Positions 19,213-27,513 of a stretch of DNA of 64,000 nucleotides are shown here, piece after piece (position 1 is the stretch's first letter; each line of letters opens with the position of its first letter). The notes beneath the pieces were generated by a model. The model saw nothing but the letters and a program-made list of their open reading frames with translations. It was not told where the DNA came from and searched no databases. The position numbers were made by a program, and so were the translations under genes. Origin of the DNA: a bacterium (GTDB taxonomy: Bacteria; Bdellovibrionota; UBA1018); assembly GCA_019751945.1 (NCBI GenBank), contig JAIEMT010000003.1, forward strand, positions 160,993-224,992, written 5' to 3'.

Positions 19213-20234
19213 ACCGTATCATTGTGCATGCTAGACAAGATGCGATCAAGTTCTTCACGAGACCCGTAGTGGAGAATGATTTTTCCACGCGATTCCGAGC
19301 CCTTGAGTTCGACTCGGGTAGACCAGAAGCGAGTCAGGTCTTGGGCCAAAGTCGTGAGACGGTTTTTCATGGTGGTAATTTCGCCAGCCACATCTGCTTT
19401 TGCAGTTGAAGATTCTTCCGCAGCCGATGCCGCCGAAACAGCTGCCAGAGCCCGAATCTGAGAAATCATCTCTTCGGTTTCACGAACACTCATTCCCTTT
19501 TCCACGATAGCCGAGCGAACCCGAAGCCGAGACTCGTTGTCTTCAAGAGCCAGAAGCGCTTTTCCGTGACCGGGAGAAAGAACCTGTTTTTTCAGATCCT
19601 CAATGATCTCTTCTGGAAGGCGAAGCAGGCGAAGGCAGTTCGCAACTGTCGCCCGTTCCTTACCTACTCGCTGGGCCACTTCTTCTTGAGTGAGCGAGAA
19701 ATCCTGCATGAGCTGGAAATAAGCCAATGCTTCATCAATGCAGTTGAGATCTTGTCTTTGAATATTTTCGACCAGCGCGATTTCCAAGCTCTCTCGATCC
19801 GTGGATTTTCGAACCACGATCGGAACCTGGGTAAGACCCGCTTTTTTAGCAGCTCTCAAACGGCGCTCACCGGCGATCAGCTGATACTGACCCGAGCCCA
19901 CTTTTCTGACAACCAAGGGCTGAATAATTCCATTTACCTTAATAGAAGCAGAAAGTTCTTCCACCGCGCGATCGTCAAATTCCCGTCGCGGCTGGTAAGG
20001 GTTCACAGCGATTTCGTCAATGCCGATCATCGCGATTCCCATGTGACGATCTCGCGATGAAGCTGGAATCACATCCGGACTCACGCTTGCACCCGCCGGT
20101 TGAAACTCGGGAGGCGCTACTGGAGCCGGAGACGGCGCTGGAACTGAAGCAGCTGCAGCTACTGCTGCTGCGGTGTTTGCTCCGGGTAAAAGCGAAGCGA
20201 GACCCTTTCCTAAAACAGGGCGTTGATTAGCCAT
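19191..20234 (-). CDS. parB: Chromosome partitioning protein ParB
   Basis: ParB binds parS and spreads as a CTP-dependent clamp, loading onto the origin region for segregation. The frame opens at 20312, but ATG 20234 is chosen because GGGAGG stands 5 bases before it and the protein then starts [18 protein letters not shown], the canonical ParB N-terminus (347 aa). An Ala/Pro-rich linker covers about residues 20-55. The CTP-binding boxes NPYQPRR and GERRLRAAK are intact, and a helix-turn-helix follows ([21 protein letters not shown]). It overlaps parA by 8 bases and the bactofilin gene by 22. Confidence 0.97.
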   Translation of the reverse strand: MANQRPVLGKGLASLLPGANTAAAVAAAASVPAPSPAPVAPPEFQPAGASVSPDVIPASSRDRHMGIAMIGIDEIAVNPYQPRREFDDRAVEELSASIKVNGIIQPLVVRKVGSGQYQLIAGERRLRAAKKAGLTQVPIVVRKSTDRESLEIALVENIQRQDLNCIDEALAYFQLMQDFSLTQEEVAQRVGKERATVANCLRLLRLPEEIIEDLKKQVLSPGHGKALLALEDNESRLRVRSAIVEKGMSVRETEEMISQIRALAAVSAASAAEESSTAKADVAGEITTMKNRLTTLAQDLTRFWSTRVELKGSESRGKIILHYGSREELDRILSSMHNDTVWVERRT

Positions 20235-21102
20235 TGAATCCTCCCTTTTGCACTTCAACTGCGGGAGCGACCTGCTTCGTTGCACTGGTGCCGGTATTCG
20301 TGAGACCTGCAAACGGGGGCGGAACGACCTTCGGTTGATTGCGACTCAAAACTTCTTTGGCCAAATTCAGATAGGCCAAGCATCCTTTGGAATCGATGTC
20401 GTAAAGGAGAACGGGTTTTCCAAAACTTGAACATTCGCTCAAGCGCACGTTTCTCGGAACGATCGTATCGAAAACCATTCCTTGAAAATGGGAGCGAACT
20501 TCCTTGACGACTTCATTCGCCAAATTATTTCTTCCATCAAACATTGTTAAGACAATTCCTTCTTCTTTCAGGCTCGGGTTCGTACTCTGACGAATCAACG
20601 AAACCGTGTTCAGAAGCTGGCTCAAACCTTCCAGCGCGAAATATTCGCACTGAAGCGGAACCAAGAAACTATCTGCTGCCGTTAGCGCATTCACCGTGAG
20701 CAAACTCAAGGAAGGCGGGCAGTCGATCAGGATAAAATCATAGTCATTCTTAATGGGAAGAAGCGCGTTCTTCAGCTTCACTTCTCGAGCGAAAGCAGTG
20801 ACAAGCTCTACTTCGGCGCCGGCGAGATCTTCTCCGGTCGGAGCCACGAAAAGGCAGTCCATCTCGGTAGGGCGAATAATGTCTGCAAAGGGAACCTGTC
20901 CGATGAGGGCTTCGTAAGTCGTTTTTCCATCGTTCAGAGTGGTTCGATCCACGCCCAATGCAGAGGAGGCATTTCCTTGCGGATCGAAATCCACCACCAG
21001 GACCTTTTTATCTGCAATGGCTAGAGAAGCCGCTAAATTGATTGCGGTGGTGGTCTTTCCTACCCCGCCCTTTTGATTGGTGAGCGCGATCACTTTGCCC
21101 AT
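20227..21102 (-). CDS. parA: Chromosome partitioning ATPase ParA
   Basis: This is a 291-residue deviant-Walker ATPase that moves ParB-parS complexes. The deviant Walker A motif KGGVGKT is at 11-17, with [15 protein letters not shown] (A') and LIDCPPSLS (Walker B) following. The Gly/Pro-rich C-terminus is about 30 residues longer than a minimal Soj. GAGGAGG lies 11 bases before the ATG. It heads the operon parA-parB-bactofilin and perhaps the atp genes. A GC-rich hairpin stands about 54 bases upstream in the leader. Confidence 0.97.
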   Translation of the reverse strand: MGKVIALTNQKGGVGKTTTAINLAASLAIADKKVLVVDFDPQGNASSALGVDRTTLNDGKTTYEALIGQVPFADIIRPTEMDCLFVAPTGEDLAGAEVELVTAFAREVKLKNALLPIKNDYDFILIDCPPSLSLLTVNALTAADSFLVPLQCEYFALEGLSQLLNTVSLIRQSTNPSLKEEGIVLTMFDGRNNLANEVVKEVRSHFQGMVFDTIVPRNVRLSECSSFGKPVLLYDIDSKGCLAYLNLAKEVLSRNQPKVVPPPFAGLTNTGTSATKQVAPAVEVQKGGFNG

Positions 21103-21155
21103 GAACTCAGGAACCTCCTCAAGATCACCCTTAGATCAAACTTAGAGACTCGCGT

Positions 21156-21178
21156 GGGGCGCCAGACTGCAGCGCCCC
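21156..21178 (-). promoter_or_regulatory. GC-rich hairpin in the parA leader
   Basis: GGGGCGC (21156-21162) and GCGCCCC (21172-21178) form a perfect 7-base-pair stem around a 9-base loop, in the 266-base gap between rsmG and parA. No run of T follows on either strand, so it is not an ordinary intrinsic terminator. It could be a leader RNA structure or a protein site. The rest of this gap holds a 9-base inverted repeat (21264-21272 with 21322-21330) and no gene. Confidence 0.4.
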
Positions 21179-21368
21179 TTCGAATCTAGTTGTGGTTGTG
21201 TGGGTAATCAGAAACTTTTGGCTGTTCAAGTGTCTCTTATTCATCTGATGAGTCACTCAATACCCGCCTATCTAAAGAGGCTAACCGTGATTATTTGATT
21301 GATCAAGCACTATTTAAAATGGATAGGCGGAATTTTTTGCCTAAGGATGGTCTTTTTAAAGGGGGTTG

Positions 21369-22019
21369 CTACGAAATTGTTCTACGTGGAACAAGATTCA
21401 CGATCAAACGACGCTTGTTCTCGGTTCCAACGACGTATTCATGAGTGCTGGCGACCTGAATCTGCTTCGCAAGACGAGCGTCCTTCTTTTGAAACTCCTC
21501 CCACTCCTTTTCCCACCCCGGCCCCTTGAACAAAATGAGATTGTTCCACGTAGAACATTTCTCGATCCAGCCTAGGATTTTGCCGACGGTACCCACCGCC
21601 CGACAAACAACCGATCCCACTGTTTGAGTTTTGAGATACTTTTCGGCTCGACCTGAAAAAACCCGGGCAGTTTTCAACGGAAGGGTATCCACCACGGACT
21701 GCAAAAACTCTGCTTTCCTTCCCTCGGACTCGGCGAGTACCCAATCGCCTCCCCCAACCCAGGCGCAAACCACTCCCGGAACTCCCGCTCCGGAGCCTAG
21801 GTCCATGGCTGGATATTTTAGATAGTCAGTTTTAAGAAGCTCCCGACAATCGATCAGGTGCCCCTCAAAGAACGCTTCTGGTTCAACCAGCTTGGTTAAA
21901 TTCTGGACTTTTGAGGCCTCTAAGACCAGATTTCGGTAGGTATTCAGGCCGTCGACCGTCGTTTTGGATAGTCCAGGCCACCCTTGCGTAACCAATTCTG
22001 CGAAATTCTGGGTACTCAT
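21369..22019 (-). CDS. rsmG: 16S rRNA (guanine-N7) methyltransferase RsmG
   Basis: RsmG (GidB) methylates G527 of 16S rRNA; its loss gives low-level streptomycin resistance. The 216-residue protein carries the SAM loop AMDLGSGAGVPGVV and the family region NLVLEASKVQNLTKLV. The gene overlaps mnmG by 4 bases (ATGA), the usual mnmG-rsmG coupling ahead of parAB. Unusually, two parS-like sites are embedded in its 3' third, so this stretch is under double constraint. Confidence 0.95.
   Translation of the reverse strand: MSTQNFAELVTQGWPGLSKTTVDGLNTYRNLVLEASKVQNLTKLVEPEAFFEGHLIDCRELLKTDYLKYPAMDLGSGAGVPGVVCAWVGGGDWVLAESEGRKAEFLQSVVDTLPLKTARVFSGRAEKYLKTQTVGSVVCRAVGTVGKILGWIEKCSTWNNLILFKGPGWEKEWEEFQKKDARLAKQIQVASTHEYVVGTENKRRLIVNLVPRRTIS
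21378..21393 (+). promoter_or_regulatory. parS-like site 1
   Basis: TGTTCTACGTGGAACA is a 16-base near-palindrome, with one mismatched pair, closely matching the conserved bacterial parS TGTTTCACGTGAAACA. With flanking bases the symmetry covers 21377-21394. It lies in the last codons of rsmG, about 275 bases upstream of the parA start. The same 16-mer occurs on the other strand at 21542. Confidence 0.85.
21542..21557 (-). promoter_or_regulatory. parS-like site 2
   Basis: On the minus strand this reads TGTTCTACGTGGAACA, identical to the 16-mer at 21378 but inverted. It encodes part of RsmG (residues CSTWN). The two sites are 164 bases apart, and the adjacent parAB supports the assignment. They are the centromere-like loading sites expected for ParB. 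Confidence 0.85.
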
Positions 22020-23911
22020 GGGGCGCGAACTGTTCTCTCGTGCGATTTCTCGCTCATCTTCAAGTAAATCAAGAGGTTGGCCACCGCTGCGGGAGTCACT
22101 CCAGGCAGTCTGCTGGCCTGTCCGATGGTCTCGGGACGAGCATGATCTAAGCGTTGTCTAATCTCGGTAGAAAGCCCCGGCACATCCGAAAACTGCATGG
22201 AAGAAGGGATTCTTAATCCATCGCTCTTCTTCACTCCTTCGAGCAACTCGATGTCTCGCTTGATGTAGCCCTCGTATTTCAGCTGAATTTCTAATTCTTC
22301 ATGCACGCTCGATGGAACGACATTCGAAGAAAATCCCAACTCGGAAAGTTCGGACCAAGAAATTTCCGGACGCTTCAACAGCGAAGTTCCCGTCAAACGA
22401 TCCTTGGGTTCCGGCAATCCGCGATTTGAAAACCACTTCTGAGTTTCCGCCGTGGGGTAAACAAAGAATTCTTCCAAACTCTTCTTCCCCATTTCGATCG
22501 CTTCCAACTTCGTCTGTAAAAAACGATGATCATTTTCGGAGAGCAAACCCAGGGCGAAACCTTTTCCACCCAATCGCGCGTCGGCATTATCTTCACGCAA
22601 AAGTAAGCGGTATTCGGCTCTAGAAGTGAACATTCTGTAGGGTTCGTCGACGCCTTTCAAAATCAGATCGTCGATCATCACACCGATGTAAGCATCTTCA
22701 CGACCGAGAGTGAACTCGGGAAGCTGCTTCGATTTTCTCGCCGCATTGATTCCGGCAATCAAACCCTGCGCGCCAGCCTCTTCGTATCCGGAAGTTCCAT
22801 TCACTTGGCCTGCGAAGAAAAGTCCGTCGACATCTTTCGATTCGAGTGTCGCTTTCAACATTCGCGGATCGATCGCGTCGTACTCCACGGCATAACCGAA
22901 TCGAATGAACTCGGCTTTGCTCAACCCGGGAATGGAACGAATGAATCTTTCCTGAACATCTTTTGGAAGAGAGGTGGAAACTCCGTTCACATAAATTTCG
23001 TCGACGTTCAAACCCTCGGGCTCCAAGAAAATTTGATGGCGATTCTTGTCGCGAAATCGCTTCACCTTGTCTTCAATAGACGGGCAATAACGAGGGCCAA
23101 CCCCTTGAATGACCCCGGTAAACATGGGGGATCTGTCAAAGTTTTCTTCAATAATTTCATGGGTTTGCTCATTTGTATAGGTGATGTAGCAGTTCACCTG
23201 TGGAAGATACGGGAACGGGTTCGGCAGTTCGTAAAAAGAAAACGGAACGGGCTTTTCATCCCCGGGCTGCGGTTCCACTTCTGAATAATTAATGCTGTCC
23301 TTATGAAGGCGTGGAGGTGTCCCCGTCTTCAATCGCCCCAGCTGAAATCCTAATTTCGAAATACTCTGACTCAGGCCCACGGCAGCTTGATCGCCCGCAC
23401 GGCCACCCTCTGTCTGTTCGAATCCAGTGTGCATCACGGCGCGCATGAAAGTTCCTGCGGTGACGATGACAGAGGTTGCGTGAATCTCGCTCCCATCACG
23501 GCAAAGCACGCCTTCGATTTTTTTTCCATCGCTCAAAATGTCAGCGACTTCTGTTTCTAAAATCGTGAGATTCGGATGAGTCGAAAGATACGACTGCATC
23601 GTCTGTGCGTAGAGTGGCTTGTCACATTGGGCGCGGGAAGAACGAACGGCTGGGCCTTTACTCGAATTTAATCGGCGATACTGAATGGCGGTGCGATCGG
23701 TGAGTCGCCCCATGATTCCGCCGAGAGCATCGATCTCTTTAATGAGCTGTCCCTTTGCAAGGCCGCCCATCGCGGGGTTACAGGACATGAAGCCAATGCG
23801 TGACGCATTCAAAGTAATGAGCGCAGTACTACAACCCATCTTGGCTGCCGCTGCCGCTGCTTCAGTGCCGGCGTGTCCGCCGCCGATGACAATGACGTCA
23901 AATTTTCTCAT
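22016..23911 (-). CDS. mnmG: tRNA uridine 5-carboxymethylaminomethyl modification enzyme MnmG
   Basis: MnmG (GidA) is the FAD enzyme that, with MnmE, installs the cmnm5 group on wobble uridine 34 of tRNA. ATG 23911 is taken as start because MRKFDVIVIGGGHAGTEAA is the canonical N-terminus; a TTG 10 codons upstream keeps the frame open. At 631 residues the length is normal. The FAD-binding GGGHAGTEAA, the conserved CNPAMGGLAKG and the C-terminal TIGQASRLPGVTPAAVA are present. MnmE lies 10.7 kb away rather than adjacent. Confidence 0.97.
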   Translation of the reverse strand: MRKFDVIVIGGGHAGTEAAAAAAKMGCSTALITLNASRIGFMSCNPAMGGLAKGQLIKEIDALGGIMGRLTDRTAIQYRRLNSSKGPAVRSSRAQCDKPLYAQTMQSYLSTHPNLTILETEVADILSDGKKIEGVLCRDGSEIHATSVIVTAGTFMRAVMHTGFEQTEGGRAGDQAAVGLSQSISKLGFQLGRLKTGTPPRLHKDSINYSEVEPQPGDEKPVPFSFYELPNPFPYLPQVNCYITYTNEQTHEIIEENFDRSPMFTGVIQGVGPRYCPSIEDKVKRFRDKNRHQIFLEPEGLNVDEIYVNGVSTSLPKDVQERFIRSIPGLSKAEFIRFGYAVEYDAIDPRMLKATLESKDVDGLFFAGQVNGTSGYEEAGAQGLIAGINAARKSKQLPEFTLGREDAYIGVMIDDLILKGVDEPYRMFTSRAEYRLLLREDNADARLGGKGFALGLLSENDHRFLQTKLEAIEMGKKSLEEFFVYPTAETQKWFSNRGLPEPKDRLTGTSLLKRPEISWSELSELGFSSNVVPSSVHEELEIQLKYEGYIKRDIELLEGVKKSDGLRIPSSMQFSDVPGLSTEIRQRLDHARPETIGQASRLPGVTPAAVANLLIYLKMSEKSHERTVRAP

Positions 23912-23966
23912 TACTAAACTTATTCCTTCTACACAGTCCAAGATAAACGACGATCAGGTGCTCGCT

Positions 23967-24041
23967 AAAACCAACTTCCTGTTGGTTTTGGGTCCACTGG
24001 ACCCACGCTGCGCGCCAGTAAAATTTACTCCTGTAAATTTT
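23967..24041 (-). terminator. Cluster of three hairpins between tRNA-Gly and mnmG
   Basis: There are three perfect inverted repeats in a row: AAAACCAAC/GTTGGTTTT (23967-23989, 5-base loop), TGGGTCCA/TGGACCCA (23989-24005, 1-base centre) and AAAATTTAC/GTAAATTTT (24020-24041, 4-base loop). The last abuts the encoded CCA end of the tRNA. On the minus strand the first ends in TTTT, so it can act as an intrinsic terminator for the tRNA transcript. The others may assist or protect the 3' end. Confidence 0.65.
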
Positions 24042-24118
24042 TGGAGCGGGTGAAGGGGCTCGAACCCTCGACCTCAAGCTTGGGAAGCTCGCACTCTAGC
24101 CAACTGAGCTACACCCGC
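24042..24118 (-). tRNA. tRNA-Gly (anticodon CCC)
   Basis: This is a full cloverleaf on the minus strand with an encoded CCA end. The acceptor is GCGGGTG with CACCCGC and discriminator T. The D-arm is GCTC...GAGT, the anticodon stem CGAGC/GCTTG holds the loop TTCCCAA, which reads CCC (glycine GGG codons), and the T-arm carries GGTTCGAGCCC. The fold is complete at 77 bases. Confidence 0.95.
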
Positions 24119-24186
24119 ATCAACCAAAAACTGGCAGTTGAGAGCTGGCAAACTAGCTGAATCAGTGCCGGCAATCAAGCAGGACC

Positions 24187-25914
24187 TCAGCAGGAGGGGC
24201 AAAAGTCAGCATCATCAACAATCTTTGTAGAAACGGGGATGGGCGCGCGCTCGAGGACCTGCGTTCCCCGGCTTTTATCCCGATAAATCGTGATGCCTTT
24301 GCAACCCAGTCGGTAAGCTAAAAGGTAGGCTTTACTCACGTCGGCCACTGAAGCCGACTCCGGCAAATTCACGGTCTTAGAAACAGCACTGTCAGAGTGC
24401 CGCTGAAACGCGGCCTGCATCCGAATATGTTCTTCCACTGTCACCTTCGGGGCGGGAGTCCAGGCCATCCCCAAACCATCATTTATAATGGTGTCGGTAA
24501 TCTTCTCGGGTTCGAGGTGAATCCCCTTCTCCAATAAAAGCGCACGGACGGTGGGGCTTACGTCCACTAACCGCTGCCCATCCAGAACATTTCTATAAAC
24601 CACTCCTGAAAAGATCGGCTCTATCCCACTGGAAACGCCGGCTATAATGCTGATGGTTCCCGTAGGAGCAACCGTACTCACCGTCGCATTCCGGAGGGGG
24701 GCATACCCCAGCCGATCCCAAAGAGACTTTTTCCAATTCTTGAACGGGCCCTTTTCTTTCGCCAAACTCATCGACGCGTGTTTTGCTTCCCGGTCGATAA
24801 AGCTCATGATCTTTTCACCCAACTCCAACGCTCGCTGGTGACCGTAGGGAATTCCCAACTTCAAAAGAGCGTCTGCCAAACCCATGACACCCAAACCGAT
24901 CTTTCGATTTCGAAGGGTGATTTTTTCAATCGCAGGAATCGGAAAATGATTCGCATCGATCACATTGTCCAAGAACCTCACGGCAGTCCAAATGTCTCGA
25001 CGCAATGCTTTCCAATCCATCTGGTTTTCCGGGTGAACATAGGCCACCAAGTTCAACGAACCAAGATTGCAAGATTCATAAGGAAGCAGCGGCTGCTCAC
25101 CACAGGGGTTGGTGCTTTCCATCTCCCCTTCTTCGGGGGTCGGATTGAAAAGTGCGATTCGGTCTAAGAAAACCAAACCAGGATCACCCGACTCCCAAGC
25201 GGCCTGACTAATTTTATCGAAAAGATCCCAAGCCGATACCCTCTTCGTTTCTTTGCCCGTATGGGGATCCTTCAGAGCAAACTCCTGATTCGCCTCGACC
25301 GCTGACATGAACTCGTGGGTCGCTCCCACGGAGATATTAAAATTGAGAATGGACTTTAAATCTCGCTTACTGTCCACAAATTCGAAAATATCGGGATGAT
25401 CCACACGCAACACAGCCATGTTAGCGCCGCGGCGCGCACCGCCCTGCTTAATAATTTCCGTAGAAGCATCGTAAATTTTTATAAACGAAACAGGCCCCGA
25501 CGCCACCCCGTGAGTGGACTCTACCGTGCTCCCTTTGGCGCGAAGTCGACTGAACGCAAACCCAGTTCCGCCCCCCGTTTGGTGAACTTTCGCCGCTCGC
25601 TTCAAAGTTTCGAAAATGCTTTCGAGTGAATCTTCCACCGGCAGTACAAAACAGGCTGAAAGCTGTCCCTTCTTCTTACCGGCATTAATGAGCGTTGGCG
25701 TGTTGGGAAGAAATCGAAGATCGGCAATCAATTCATGAAACTTTTCGTTCCACAGCTTTTGTGAGGATTTCTTCTCGACTTCAGAAACTGCTTTTGCCAC
25801 TCGAGCCATGAGCTGCCCAGCGGTCTCAATGGTACGCCCCTGCTGGTCCTTCCAAAGGTAGCGCTTTTGCAGCACGGTCTTGGCATTATCGGTCAAATTC
25901 GGCTCACGACTCAT
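24187..25914 (-). CDS. nrdJ: Adenosylcobalamin-dependent (class II) ribonucleotide reductase
   Basis: This enzyme reduces ribonucleotides to deoxyribonucleotides with a B12-generated thiyl radical, independent of oxygen. It is 575 residues with no ATP-cone. Key residues are visible: the redox Cys in GQLSACFVLP, the radical motif NPCGEQPLLP, the partner Cys in ESCNLGSLNL, and a C-terminal FCPSC pair for re-reduction. TGGGTGFAFS and PTGTISIIAG are family signatures. It diverges from the gene at 25957 with only about 40 bases between the start codons, leaving little space for promoters. It fits the B12 theme of the mutase at 30-32 kb. Confidence 0.95.
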   Translation of the reverse strand: MSREPNLTDNAKTVLQKRYLWKDQQGRTIETAGQLMARVAKAVSEVEKKSSQKLWNEKFHELIADLRFLPNTPTLINAGKKKGQLSACFVLPVEDSLESIFETLKRAAKVHQTGGGTGFAFSRLRAKGSTVESTHGVASGPVSFIKIYDASTEIIKQGGARRGANMAVLRVDHPDIFEFVDSKRDLKSILNFNISVGATHEFMSAVEANQEFALKDPHTGKETKRVSAWDLFDKISQAAWESGDPGLVFLDRIALFNPTPEEGEMESTNPCGEQPLLPYESCNLGSLNLVAYVHPENQMDWKALRRDIWTAVRFLDNVIDANHFPIPAIEKITLRNRKIGLGVMGLADALLKLGIPYGHQRALELGEKIMSFIDREAKHASMSLAKEKGPFKNWKKSLWDRLGYAPLRNATVSTVAPTGTISIIAGVSSGIEPIFSGVVYRNVLDGQRLVDVSPTVRALLLEKGIHLEPEKITDTIINDGLGMAWTPAPKVTVEEHIRMQAAFQRHSDSAVSKTVNLPESASVADVSKAYLLAYRLGCKGITIYRDKSRGTQVLERAPIPVSTKIVDDADFCPSC

Positions 25915-25956
25915 ACGGCTGGAGTATAATTCATTTTGGGTTTAGGCTGGAGAGAA

Positions 25957-27513
25957 ATGAGCACCCGCATTGCCTCCATCAACGCATCGACTGGTCAGGT
26001 TCTAAAAGAATTTGATGCAACTCCCGCGTCTCGTCTTCCTCAGATCATTTCAGATGCCCAGACTGCTCAAACGGCGTGGGCTGCTAAATCCGTTCGATCT
26101 CGTGCTTCCCAGCTCCGGAACCTTCGAGAAGCGTTGATTGGACAAACCAATGCTCTAGTTGAGTTGCTGGCACTAGAAACTGGCCGCCCTCGAACAGAAA
26201 TTTTAGCCACGGAGCTATTACCGGCGGTTCGTACGCTTTCTTACTATCTCAATCGCGCGAAGCTTTTGGATGGAAAGAGAATTCACCTCACCTTTGCAAA
26301 ATACGGTCAAAGCACACGTCACTCGTGGCCACTCGGAACCATCGGGGTGATTTCAGATAGTCAGAGTCCCCTGTTTTTTCCAATTGCAGACATCGCGCTG
26401 GCCTTGCTGGGTGGAAACGCCGCTGTCCTGATTCCGGGAGCTTTGGCGCCTCAAACCGGGCTGAAAATTTTGGAACTTGCGGAATCTGCCGGTCTTCCAA
26501 AAAATCTTCTACAGGTCGTACTGGGTGGCGAAGATCTTCAACTTGCTCTTGCCAAACAAAAACTGGGAAAAATCTTCTACTCGGGTGCCGGCGATACGTT
26601 GCAAAAACTTGTTTCCGCAGGTGCGGAAAGCTTTGTTCCGATTCGCTACTCGCTTGCTCATAAAGACATTGCCGTGGTTCTTTCAGACGCAGATGTGGAT
26701 TTCGCCTCCAGTGCAGTAGCCTGGGGTGCCACTCGAAATGGTGCTCTCGCCTGTTCTTGTGTAGAGCGAGTTCTGGTTCACGAATCCGTCGTCACTACCT
26801 TCACCGATCAACTTGTGAGAAAACTTTCGACTCTCAGACAGGGTCCCCCCACGGATGAAAACACCGACTTGGGTCCCCTGCCGCTCTTTGTTTCTCGAGA
26901 GAAAATTTTAAAACAGCTTGATGAAGCAAAGTCCGCAGGTGGAAAAGTTCTCGCGGGTGGGGACTTCGACTCTACGGGTCGCTTCCTAAAACCGACCGTG
27001 ATTCAGATTCCGGATGGTGCTCAATCAAAAATTCTGGAGGAGCCGCTCAGTGCTCCCATTGTTTGTTTACAAACGTTTCGTTCGCCTTCCGAGGCGGTCG
27101 ATCTCGCCAACTCCAATTTTTCAGGTCTAGCAGCTGCGATATTTACTCGAAACACGGTCCTTGGAGAACAACTTGCCCATCAGATGCAGTACTCCACTGT
27201 GACGCTGAATGAACTTTCCTGTACGGCGACACTGCCGGAAGCCCCTTGGGGGGGACGAAGAATCACGGGAGCAGGAAGCCGCTTTTCCGAGTCCTGGGTG
27301 TTTGAATTCGTCAACACCCAGCACCTCCACCAGCCAAAAACACGGGGTGTTGCAGTGAAATCCTGGTGGTGGTTCCCCTACTCACCGTTTCAACACACGG
27401 CTTTCAAAACATCGCTCGATCTATTTCGAAACAACCTACTCAATCGCTTAGCGTTCGTTCCCATTTTTCTTTGGAATTTTGTTCAATTCGTGAAGAAAGA
27501 AAAGCGCCTTTAA
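25957..27513 (+). CDS. Aldehyde dehydrogenase homologue with altered active site
   Basis: This is an ALDH-superfamily protein of 518 residues. ATG 25957 is preferred (GGAGAG just before it), although the frame opens at 25936. The catalytic cysteine is present (Cys266 in LACSCVERV), and EEPLSAP matches the EExFGP motif. However, the ELGGK motif reads SLAHK, with Ser232 exactly 34 residues before the cysteine where the general-base Glu should be. The PWNxP asparagine position reads Gln136 (DSQSP). A hydrophobic C-terminal tail (WWWFPYSPF...FVPIFLWNFVQFV) suggests membrane association, as in fatty aldehyde dehydrogenases. Activity is uncertain. Its end overlaps the converging gene by 4 bases. 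Confidence 0.82.
   Translation: MSTRIASINASTGQVLKEFDATPASRLPQIISDAQTAQTAWAAKSVRSRASQLRNLREALIGQTNALVELLALETGRPRTEILATELLPAVRTLSYYLNRAKLLDGKRIHLTFAKYGQSTRHSWPLGTIGVISDSQSPLFFPIADIALALLGGNAAVLIPGALAPQTGLKILELAESAGLPKNLLQVVLGGEDLQLALAKQKLGKIFYSGAGDTLQKLVSAGAESFVPIRYSLAHKDIAVVLSDADVDFASSAVAWGATRNGALACSCVERVLVHESVVTTFTDQLVRKLSTLRQGPPTDENTDLGPLPLFVSREKILKQLDEAKSAGGKVLAGGDFDSTGRFLKPTVIQIPDGAQSKILEEPLSAPIVCLQTFRSPSEAVDLANSNFSGLAAAIFTRNTVLGEQLAHQMQYSTVTLNELSCTATLPEAPWGGRRITGAGSRFSESWVFEFVNTQHLHQPKTRGVAVKSWWWFPYSPFQHTAFKTSLDLFRNNLLNRLAFVPIFLWNFVQFVKKEKRL

Noticed and set aside
21264-21330. Inverted 9-base repeat (CCGCCTATC / GATAGGCGG) between rsmG and parA
   Set aside because: The arms are 49 bases apart, with no supporting site; chance or a weak long-range structure is as likely.
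23989-24005. TGGGTCCA-C-TGGACCCA palindrome considered as an operator or parS-like site
   Set aside because: It lacks the ACGT centre of parS and fits better as one of three RNA hairpins after the tRNA.
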